Shown: positions 34,201 through 43,200 of the stretch, piece after piece
Numbering within the stretch: the stretch's first letter is position 1
How the letters are laid out: every line of letters begins with the position of its first letter
NCBI RefSeq assembly: GCF_024362695.1
Contig: NC_065408.1
Location: 7,254,001 to 7,318,000, forward strand
Direction of reading: 5' to 3'
Length of the DNA stretch: 64,000 bases
Source: Pectinophora gossypiella
Lineage: Eukaryota > Arthropoda > Insecta > Lepidoptera > Gelechiidae
Translations under genes and position numbers: made by a program
Notes under the pieces: generated by a model
Databases searched by the model: none
What the model was told of the DNA's origin: nothing
What the model saw: the letters and a program-made list of their open reading frames with translations, nothing else

Positions 34201-35377
34201 TATAAGCTATTTATAAACTGACACCTTGGTTACTTTTAATGTCAAATTACCAACCCTTTATGGTGTTGTATACTTCATTCTTATGAAGGATGGGGAGTTA
34301 CAGTACTTACTAAGGAGTGGGATATATTCTCATAATCAATATAATTTTATTATTTTATTTTAGGTTCCTACCTAAAATATTATGTTATGATTTATTAATG
34401 AACATTTTACTAATACTCATTTTAGGACCCAGTAGATTCATCAACACCTAATGAGAAAGAAAATGACAAAAATAAAAAACCAGTTCCGTTCAGGCGCGTC
34501 GTCTCCGATAAAGTGGAAGTGGACCCTAGACTTAAGGACAATTCATTCGAAGCTAAGGTAAATGCCCTAAAGAATAAGAAGCCAAGCCAACTCCATGTAT
34601 CGCCTTAATAAAACAGCATCCCAACGTTACAATGGTGGCACGCCCAGTGGCTTTAGATTTCGGGCATTTACTTGTGATTCGGCCTTTACATAGGGTTGTC
34701 TTGGTTTTCATAAGTTTATCTCTCTATCAGGAGGGCGAAGGCAACGACGGCGAGGAAGAGAACGAAGAGGAGGGTAACAAATCTGGCAGTTGGGGAGGGC
34801 GCGGGGGATTTAGGGGCCGGGGTGGTTTCGGCGATAGAGGTCGCGGGGGATTCAGAGGGCGCGATGATAGAGGCCGGGGAGGCCGAGGAGGCCGCGGAGG
34901 CTTCGATAGAGGAGGACGCGGCGGCCGCGGAGGATTCGACAGGGGCGGGCGCGGCGGATTCAACCGTGGGGGGAGAGGAGGAGACCGCGGAGGACGCGGT
35001 CGGGGGGGACGCGGAGACCGGCACTCTTGGGGCGGAGACCGGGGAGGATTTAACAAAGGGGGTTTCAATGATAGAAAAAGTTTTGATGGAGGAGATAATA
35101 ACCAGAACAAGAAAATAGTATTTGATTAAATTATGAGGTGAGCTATTAGAGAGTGAACCTTTTCTGTATTAATTTGTGTGCTATTGAGTTGCCGCAATGA
35201 ACAACTAATTATGTTTTTCAGAGTGGAGCTCGCGGGTCATGGGGAGAGCGCGCGAATCTGGACTTGAAACACACGCGCGGCAAGTCCTTTAAACACGAGA
35301 AAACCAAGAAGAAGCGGGGCTCGTACCGCGGAGGTGCCATCGACAAGGGCGTCTACTCTATCAAGTTTGAAGATTAA
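31219..35377 (+). CDS. Nopp140: Nopp140 / NOLC1 nucleolar phosphoprotein, canonical (SRP40) isoform
   Basis: Exons 31219-31326, 31627-31691, 31788-31932, 32118-33524, 33886-33978, 34426-34557, 35222-35377, all in phase. The N-terminus is a LisH-type helix (LSLVHQFLLTVDKQLAQELL). Then come about ten alternating blocks of acidic serine clusters (SSSEDSSEDE, CK2-type sites) and Lys/Pro/Ala-rich basic linkers. The C-terminus is the conserved SRP40 domain (GSWGERANLDLKHTRGKSF, HEKTKKKRGSYRGG, SIKFED). The family chaperones box C/D and H/ACA snoRNPs between nucleolus and Cajal bodies and binds RNA polymerase I. Two C-terminal exons exist; this entry joins exon 6 to the SRP40 exon in phase 0. Confidence 0.93.
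32265..32755 (+). repeat. 99-bp tandem repeat in Nopp140 coding sequence
   Basis: Nearly identical 33-residue units start at 32364, 32463, 32562 and 32661, with partial units on both sides. Each holds an acidic serine block (NESSSEDSSEDEKPKQ) and a basic block (KPVAKPQATPAKPPVK). High DNA identity indicates recent amplification of whole acidic/basic modules. Confidence 0.9.
34731..35129 (+). CDS. Nopp140: Alternative C-terminal RGG exon of Nopp140
   Basis: After exon 6 (ends 34557, phase 0) an acceptor at TCTCTATCAG opens a 133-codon exon in phase 0 with its own stop (35127-35129). It encodes an acidic lead (EGEGNDGEEENEEEGNKSG) and then a glycine/arginine-rich domain with many RGG and RGGF motifs, ending NKKIVFD. 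RGG domains bind RNA and are arginine-methylated. Drosophila Nopp140 also has a 'True' isoform with the SRP40-type end and an 'RGG' isoform, so the same choice exists here. Splicing past this exon to 35222 gives the SRP40 form. Mildly GC-rich, as expected from the codons. Confidence 0.88.
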   Translation, partial: EGEGNDGEEENEEEGNKSGSWGGRGGFRGRGGFGDRGRGGFRGRDDRGRGGRGGRGGFDRGGRGGRGGFDRGGRGGFNRGGRGGDRGGRGRGGRGDRHSWGGDRGGFNKGGFNDRKSFDGGDNNQNKKIVFD

Positions 35378-35518
35378 CGTAAGAGACGGGTGAAATATAA
35401 CTATTTTCTTAATTGTTATAGGATTAATTATAAAATATACTGTTTCAGTTTGTCATGCTCTATACAAGAACTAAAAATATTTTGTTTTACATAAGTATAA
35501 CTTAATTTGTACCTACTT

Positions 35519-35524
35519 AAATAA
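35519..35524 (+). terminator. Poly(A) signal of Nopp140
   Basis: AATAAA 142 bp after the SRP40-isoform stop codon. Confidence 0.6.
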
Positions 35525-36052
35525 AACATAGTTCAGGTGAAACTATTTTTTGTTACGCTTCTACTATAAAGCATGACTTGTTTCATTTATGAATGATTAG
35601 GTCCAATGCAATAGTAATCATTAGCATTGATACTATTTTCAAATATTCTCATTTCAAGTATTAAGTGCGTGGAAGTGTGGCTGTGATTGTTATTATTTTC
35701 ATATTATGTAATAGCTGCTGAATGTAATGTTAAAAGTCAAAATTCAGCTATTCATACGTGATAAAGTTGCATTGGGTTTAATTCTTTGAACTTTTTATAT
35801 ACTTGTATTTTATTCAGGGAAAAAGTTAAATTTTGTGTTGTTTTGTTTATCTTGGTAATTATTACCATACAATTGACATCAGAATACTGGCATCTACCAA
35901 ATTATTTTATGATTTGAAAATTTTATACAGATGAATTCATCTGATGATAAAGCAAAATTATTGAAGTATGTATATATTTTATTATTGCCATAAGGGAACT
36001 TAATTTTACTTGACTACGCGCTTTTGGATTATAATATTTCAATTTTGTGATA

Positions 36053-36366
36053 ATGGCCCCGATTCCTGCAGACACCGCCTAATTTTATTTAAAGTTATAT
36101 CCGTCATTTTCATATCCGTCGAAAAGGAAAGGGACGGATGATTCACAGCTCTTAATTTTAGGAAGAATGAGTAAAAGAATGTGTCGGGTTATTGACAGAT
36201 GTAAAATTTTTAGACGGTTGGTTTAGATTTGTGCTTAAAATTGACGTGTGTTCCATAAATTTTATGCTTGTCGATTACCCGTCCCTTTCCTTTTCGGCGG
36301 ATAAGAAAATGACAGATATAACCTAAAATAAAATTAGATGGTGTTTACAGGAATTAGCACCATTAT
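36053..36366. repeat. MITE family A, complete copy
   Basis: About 310 bp with long terminal inverted repeats. The left end ATGGCCCCGATTCCTGCAG … GAAAAGGAAAGGGACGGATG mirrors the right end CCCGTCCCTTTCC … CAGGAATTAGCACCAT over roughly 80-90 bp. TA flanks both ends (TA|ATGG … CCAT|TA), consistent with a TA target duplication. No ORF, so it depends on a transposase supplied elsewhere. Other copies lie at 43058-43349, 21505-21670 and 23560-23688. Confidence 0.8.
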
Positions 36367-37009
36367 ATCACCAATCACTAGAGATGTACGACGTATAAGC
36401 TATTTTTTTTTCTATTTTATAAATGTAAATAATTATAAGTTGATATATTATTATTATTCATAAAATAGGTGTAACTTGCACTAAATTTGTACATGGTAGG
36501 TACAACTTATGATAAGGCAATAGTGAATTTCTCTTCATGCATTTAGATTGTAAATGTTTTTGGTTAATAAGTCTTGTTAAGCCCGCCTTTAAGAATATTA
36601 AAGTTATTAAGGTCACCACATTCTTTTCCTTAAATTCCTTACACTAGTGGTAGTATACAGTATACCCGACTAGTGCGTGTGTCAGACGAGGACCAGTCCT
36701 GTCCTAGTTTACCAAGGCTACAGACCTTGCAAAAATATTAATTTAAAATAGCAATTAATTAGATTTGCTCCTAGTTATGGTTGGTTCTCGTCCGCATAGG
36801 TCTTCTCACAAGTCTTGACTCCAATGGTGAGGTGTGCCAGGTGGTAACGCAGCAGTGGTAAAACCACGGTCACACCATAGACAATGAGGGACTTTCCAGA
36901 CTACGTATCTCAAAAACAATATTGATGGTCCTGTACAGATTTTCCTTCCTTCTAATTTCATTTATAACAGACATATTATATATCTTTTATCATTGTTTCT
37001 GGATATAAA

Positions 37010-37240
37010 TGATGGGTGATCGTGGTTTACCATGGTATTTCTACAGTATTCCGTCAATCAGCATACGATCCTATCCTACAAATAACGATCGCAGTAAAGT
37101 AATAATAAGGTCGATTATTCTAAATTTCGTCGGCAATAATGTTGTCTATGGTTTTACCGTAATCCACGGTATTCCGTCAATCAGCATACGACCCTACAAA
37201 TAAATAACGATCATAATTCAGTAATAATAAGGTCTTTGAA
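37010..37240. repeat. Tandem duplication of a dispersed repeat
   Basis: The block 'ggtattccgtcaatcagcat'/'acgaccctacaaata…cagtaataataaggtc' occurs twice, at about 37030-37110 and 37160-37235. Related sequence appears inverted at 29815-29885 and in part at 42245-42300. Confidence 0.65.
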
Positions 37241-37525
37241 GGTCGAGCTTTGTTTTAATCCTAAATCATGATTGACGAATGATGGATAGAATTCTAGATC
37301 ATCATAATTAATATCCATGGGTCAACCGAGATGTCAATTTTCAAAACAAAAAAAAAACACTTTACTCTTTGACATTTACATAACCCCAAATTGCCCCAAA
37401 GTAAGGGTTATTATTTATTAAATTAATTTAAATTTTATTTAAAAAGTTTCCTAAAATATTCAAACAAAAACCTTGACAAGGGGAATTAATTTGGTTGTGG
37501 ATTTACGTGAAGTAAATATTTTAAC

Positions 37526-38386
37526 ATGGTGCTAGTAGGGGTGATAAAATCTGTTACAATGATCAACAGTAGGACATTTAAAAATTTTGGCCATAAAAGA
37601 CAACCAGTGCCTGGTGTGACTATCCTGTGGCATGGTTTCCTGACGTTTACGTTCATAGGATTGGGTATAGAGTGGAAAACGTAAGTAATCTATTTGTTTA
37701 TTACGTAGGTAATTAAAACTCGGTAGATTCTAGGTAATAGAACTTTGTTATTTGTTTACTAACATTAGCTTCATTTGATTTTATGTAATCATACAAATTT
37801 GCTCCCTAGGCAATCCCAACACCTTATACGTCAAGTATTGATGTAACCTATAAAAAACTACATAGAAGTACAGTCATGAGCAATATCATGTACCCACTTT
37901 AGAACCTTGTCGCACTATCATATTTGACATTTAATGAGACTTACAGTTTAATTTGTCGAATAAGTTAATGTGACACGGTTTCAAAGTGTATACATATTAG
38001 TACTCGTGACCGTACATGCACAAGTTTGTCATAATAATGAATAACTGTCTGTGCTATACCTCCCTATATCAATAAATGTGTTCAGGGTTTTGTTATTATA
38101 TGTTATTATATTACTTTTCCCTTGTCCAACATATTTTGTAAAATTGTAATCATTAACTATTCATAAAGCAGAAATAATTTCAGTTTTGTGCTTTATATTC
38201 AGTAATAACCATTTAATTTAGGTGTTCCTATATTGGACCACCATAAAGAATTGTGCTGTTACTGAAACTGTTGAAATATTAATTCTGTCTTAACTTTTCA
38301 GAATTGCAAAATTTATATTTGGAGATGATCATGGGGTTGTACATAGTCCCTGGGATTTACAATCTTCTAAGAGAGAAGACAGCTAA
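37526..38386 (+). CDS. Small single-pass membrane protein (79 aa), two exons
   Basis: Exons 37526-37680 and 38302-38386 join in phase 2 across a GT-AG intron. The N-terminus is short and basic (MVLVGVIKSVTMINSRTFKN, FGHKRQPVPG). One hydrophobic segment follows (VTILWHGFLTFTFIGLGIEW, about residues 33-52), then a polar acidic tail (GDDHGVVHSPWDLQSSKRED). I do not recognise it. The basic N-terminus, single membrane span and small size resemble accessory or assembly proteins of the inner mitochondrial membrane. The VPG…EW layout faintly recalls SMIM4/UQCC5, but this is only a resemblance. The splice join, stop position and AATAAA at 38530 support a real gene. Confidence 0.65.
37871..38030 (+). 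repeat. Dispersed repeat B, copy in intron of the small membrane-protein gene
   Basis: Inverse-orientation partner of 25085-25240, sharing at least five blocks of 9-16 bp in the same order. Confidence 0.65.
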
Positions 38387-38529
38387 GAGGTTCAACTATT
38401 ATCCTTTATTTATTTAAGTAATGTTTTGTTTAAGTAATGTAGTATTATTCAAATATATAAATTAAAGTCAATTGGATTAATATCTTTCACAAGGGTTTAC
38501 TTACCTTTCTCAAAAAAGAAACAACTTAA

Positions 38530-38535
38530 AATAAA
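38530..38535 (+). terminator. Candidate poly(A) signal of the small membrane-protein gene
   Basis: AATAAA 144 bp after the stop codon; other A/T-rich variants are also present. Confidence 0.4.
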
Positions 38536-39222
38536 ATACTTTATTTAAGCTGACATGTGACACCTTATGCGTTATAATGCTAATTGCAATACAGTAAATC
38601 TAAATAAATAGGACTTAATGTAAGGTTACGATCAACAGTAAATAAAAATCATTGCAACTTAACAATTTCGATACTAATAAGTAATAAAATTTTAATTTAT
38701 CCAAATTTTGTCAAAAATCTTAAAACACATTACATATAGCATTTGATGGACCTTACTTCACGAAAACACATAAACAGATAAAAAATATACTCACAACTAT
38801 AGTTGGTGCACCAATACCCTCAAATTCACAATTTGAATTCATCCTCTATCAATTGCAATGTAATTGTTACTAACTACTGTTAATGTTAGTAGTTGTTTAC
38901 GGCAACATTCCGGAAGCTGTATACAAAGCCTTATATTTAAATTAGAGGAAGATGTGAATTATCACAATATTGCGAGCAAATTGTCATGTAAAGCACCAAA
39001 TTGTTAATAATATATTATTATATAATGATTATGCATTTTAATTTTTATTATCTGAAACTATTTACATCTTGTTTGAGAGGACCATCAAAATTATTAAAAA
39101 AATAAGAAACCATCATTTCAAATCCATAAGTTCTTTGAATAATAAATTCAATGACTAGTTTTATGTGCAAACAATTTGCTAATATTACAGAGGAATTCGC
39201 AATTTTGATTAAATGGTATATT

Positions 39223-39228
39223 TTTATT
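39223..39228 (-). terminator. Poly(A) signal overlapping the stop of the tail-anchored ORF
   Basis: AATAAA on the minus strand (39228-39223) contains the TAA stop codon of the 348-codon ORF, so transcripts ending here would have almost no 3' UTR after that ORF. Confidence 0.4.
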
Positions 39229-40270
39229 TCTTATTACCAAGACAATTCTGTTTAATATATTGATAAATAAGGTTATATACAATTAATAGAAAACATATTA
39301 TCATGGCGTGATAATGTATTGGCATGTTATATATGGTACTTAATACTCCCTGACGTTTTTCACTGACACTGTGTAACTTAGACTTCCTTCTTGTATCATC
39401 TCTTATGCTTGTGCAACTTACTGCCGCAGTTTCTCTCCGATCGCTCGGTTTATTTTCTTGAAGATTATCACTGTTAGATTGTTTGTTACTACTTTCGAAA
39501 TGATGGGATTTTGCTTCGAAGAAATCCTTTTTCTTCTGGGATTCTTTCAATTCTGTTGTGGTATGTCCTTCCACAACCGTTGGGATAGGAGTGACGCGCC
39601 CCTTGTTTTCGTTGACTGAACACGCATCCAGACTCTCTTGCAAGTAGTGGTCTATCTTAGTCAATTGTTCAGAAACAAGTAAATTTGCTAATGGGCTAGG
39701 TGCTCTTTTAACAGGTTCGAAGACGTTAAGGGTATCTTTAGCGTCAAAATTGTTATGTTCAAGAAATTTTTCTTTGCAAACAGTTTTCACAATTTTGTAG
39801 CTCTGCAAATCCTCGTAATTATCTTTCAGGTACTCTACAGGTGTTATAGGTCTAACAGGGGTAGTTTGCTTATGCATGAAAGCTGATGGCGTAAGCAGTC
39901 GTGGTGCATCTAGCTCGGGCGGGACGGGTGTGAACTTGACTTTGATGACGTCCTCATTAGTTATTGTTTCTGTTTTGACAAAATCATCGATGTAATCTTT
40001 GTTTCCGTACAATCCAGTACTTTCATAAACACTAGGTTCATCTACTACGTCATGACGCGTGGAGCTGTGAACGCGATCTACTGTTACTTTGCTCAATAAC
40101 TTGCCTTCAGTGCTCCGTATGTCGGAAAACAGTCCTCCATCGAAGTGGAGGGGCGTTTCCAACTTCCTCGTCCTTTGCGGCGAGGGCGTGTTCTGTGCTG
40201 GAGGTGTCAGAGGTGAGGGAGAAACTGGGCGGAAAGTAGTTGTCGAGTAAACAGTGTCAGAGTTGTACAT
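39224..40270 (-). CDS. Tail-anchored protein ORF (348 codons) in the Zasp52 terminal exon, second frame
   Basis: The ATG lies 13 nt after the Zasp52 LIM stop codon (40286-40284), in frame 2 of that exon. Frame 2 is also open upstream to the exon's acceptor at 40361, reading CARKTSKDRASSQREADLSA and onward into the ATG. The product is Ser/Thr/Pro-rich (TPVPPELDAPRLLTPSAF, TTPVRPITPVEYL) and ends in a hydrophobic segment (HYHAMIICFLLIVYNLIYQY) plus a short basic tail, i.e. a C-terminal membrane anchor. It may be an alternative Zasp52 C-terminus reached by a phase-2 splice, the second cistron of a bicistronic mRNA, or a separate gene using a shared exon. Length and composition argue against chance. 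I recognise no family. Confidence 0.7.
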   Translation of the reverse strand: MYNSDTVYSTTTFRPVSPSPLTPPAQNTPSPQRTRKLETPLHFDGGLFSDIRSTEGKLLSKVTVDRVHSSTRHDVVDEPSVYESTGLYGNKDYIDDFVKTETITNEDVIKVKFTPVPPELDAPRLLTPSAFMHKQTTPVRPITPVEYLKDNYEDLQSYKIVKTVCKEKFLEHNNFDAKDTLNVFEPVKRAPSPLANLLVSEQLTKIDHYLQESLDACSVNENKGRVTPIPTVVEGHTTTELKESQKKKDFFEAKSHHFESSNKQSNSDNLQENKPSDRRETAAVSCTSIRDDTRRKSKLHSVSEKRQGVLSTIYNMPIHYHAMIICFLLIVYNLIYQYIKQNCLGNKK

Positions 40271-40283
40271 TATATGAGGACTC

Positions 40284-43200
40284 TTAGCGGGCGTGCGATT
40301 TGCAGAAAGGTCGGCCTCCCTTTGCGAAGAAGCTCTGTCCTTCGAGGTTTTTCTTGCACACCTGAAAATTGCGATTATATTGATGACAAATTGGCACTAT
40401 TCAAAACTGAAACCAACGACAGTTACATTTTCTAATGTGGTTCTTTATTACTTTTGCAAAACCAACATCTAATTTTTCAAACCAATAAATTATAACAATG
40501 AAAACAAATACGCTATTGATACTCGTAGAACTAGAACGAAAATGTTTTGAAATGCATTTGTATGAACTGACTAAAATGGGTATTGTAATCAAAACAGAGT
40601 TAGAGCTCTTTCAAAACACTTATTGTTCAAAAAATATATACACACAAACTTGTTGATAAATAGGTACATAAAATGTGAAAACAATAATATAATAATGTAA
40701 AAAATACTATACATAAAATAGCCAAAACAATTCTACTTTCACAACTGTTTATTACCACACAAACTCATCGGAATAATGTGGGAAGCATTTCTACAGGCAT
40801 GTCTCCGAATAAATTCAACATCTTCCTGAACTTTGGGAAGATTTTAGTTGATATCCGAAAAACAATACATTAAACATAAGTTAATAATAATATAGGGGCA
40901 CACTTTAGAGGACGCACACATCGGGTACTTGTTAATAAAAGGAATTTTAACACAGTGTAGCAGCGTATGACGAGCTTTGTTCTAATAGTAATAGGTAAGT
41001 AATTCTTACCTACTGCAAGTATGTTACAGTCTTAAATTTTTATGTGTGACCAATATGACACTGAATGTGGACTAAGCAACACTGGAAATTTCATGGAGAT
41101 GAATAAACTGAAATATATATTTTCAAGTAAGTAGGTTATTTATTATTACCTGATGGTGGATTGTTACAAAAGACGTTATCTTTGCTTAATAGACTTTGTG
41201 TTGGTTATAAAGGGTAATTCCAAGACATATTTATAAAGTTACATTTCTTTGACCAACTTTATAAGCAGTTGTGTTTTGACTATTTTATGTTACAGGAAAT
41301 GTAGGTATGTTGTTGATAGTTTTTCGTAGGTAGATAGTGATGTGTTTCAGTCAGCTAGGTAACGCTGCGTCAGTAGATGGCGTTACTTCTGCAGTTTTCG
41401 TATTTTTTTCCATTTATTCGTTTAGTGTTGAGTTCTGACCCAGTGAAATGTTAGGTGGCGAAATCTTACATACATTATCTTTAAGTTAAGCTACAATTTT
41501 GAAGTATTTACTGAAGATATCATATTGAAACATTGCATCAAAAGTTGGTGTCATTTCAATTTGTGTACAAACACGAAGCTGTCACACACACATGCGAACT
41601 AGGTTAGCTATTAAAAGAGATGCATAATTTGAAGACTACTTCTAACTTCTAAATGGCGCATTTGGTAAAGCAGTAGCCGCCATTCTTAAGGTTCACGGTT
41701 CAAATCCAACTGCATGTTTTAATTGTTTTTACTTTTTGTATTTTTTTTTACAATTGAATTTGGCGAACCCGTCTATTTGTTACGGAATTTTCAAAAAGTA
41801 TCACTTTTACCAATAATATTATAATTATACAATAATGTACTTTGCACTAAAGTACCTTCCGTAATTTCCGTATTTTTTATTTTGTAAAATTCTAACAGGC
41901 ATTAATCGCATCAGTGAACATGCGGCTAACTAAAAAACTACTGAACGGATTTTCATACGGTTTTCACCAATGAGTAGAGTGATTCATGGGCGTGCTTTAG
42001 GGTTTATAATTTATACAAGTATTTTTTTTTGTATAAAATGGTTCAAAAATGATGATGAATGTCAAACATAATTATCGTTACAAATATAGCCGACTTGGAG
42101 CTTCCGGCGAAAACGCTGCCTGAGCCCATTGAGATATAACAAAACAACGTATGGTTGAATTGTTCCTTTTTTGTAGGTATACCGAAAAGTCCACAATATG
42201 TCATAATAATTATATTGTGTATAAAGAATTGTGTATATGTATTGTATGATTTTACAAATAACGATCACAGTACAGTAATAATAAGGTAGATTTTTCCTAA
42301 ATTGCGTAGGTTCAAACTTTGTCGCATCGCGTTTGAAAGATAGCGCTTCAGGACGTCCCGCAAGCACGGCGCTGATGTCGCAGTATCCGCATATAATTAT
42401 TATGACTTGTCATTTAGTTCCAATAAAATCCGCAGGACTTCATACGTATGTCAGTGACAGCTGGTGATAGCATGCGGGACACTTAGCACCTAATCGAATT
42501 CTATGTTGTGTTTTCGCGCCCAGTCCAGACAACTCACAGCGCATTTCTGGACATATATTTACGCGTGGTGTTTATTGTTAGGTTAGTTAGTTCAGGTTAG
42601 GACGTCTTTTTATAACGAGGACGTTAAAAAAAGACGAGGCTGGGACGTATTGAAGTAGTATTTCCATATATACGCGGCCTGAAATGGGCTGTTTCGGGGA
42701 CCTGAACTGGTTGCTGTCGAACTTATTATCACGTTTTCTTGATTAAAATTCATAAATAAGTCAAATAGAAAAAAGAAAAAGGATTTTATTTAGTTTTAGA
42801 TCTGTCATGATGTCTGTGATGTTTGTTTATTATACATAAGAATTTCAAAATTTATCTTATTTTTTTTCCCAAAGGGCAAGGCAAAGGGAACTATGAACAT
42901 ACAGCCATGTCTTGTGTTTTTTTTTCTTGATGATGATTAATGAAATGATGAAACCTAAGCCCCCACCCTCGGAGCAGACTCCTACTCCGAACCCCAAACG
43001 AAGTAAGCGGCTTGTTGGCGCAAAGCGAAAATAGATAGGTACACTTTGGTGCTAATTCCTGTAAATACCAGCTAATTTTATTTTAGGTTATATCTGTCAT
43101 GTTCTTATCCGCCGAAAAGGAAAGGGACGGGTAATCGACAAGCATAAAATTTATGGAACACACGTCAATTTTAAGCACAAATCTAAAACAACCGTCTAAA

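Larger units (their letters stand above)
35530..37525. other. Intergenic region between Nopp140 and the small membrane-protein gene
   Basis: Contains MITE family A (36053-36366) and a tandem repeat (37010-37240). Otherwise AT-rich with no supported gene. Confidence 0.5.

Noticed and set aside
34716..35110. Minus-strand ORFs of Pro/Arg and Ala/Ser-rich sequence opposite the RGG exon
   Set aside because: The repetitive RGG codons keep other frames open; they have no splice support and the RGG frame is family-consistent.
41652..41716. Functional tRNA gene
   Set aside because: A and B boxes are recognisable but no full acceptor stem or clean anticodon arm could be drawn.
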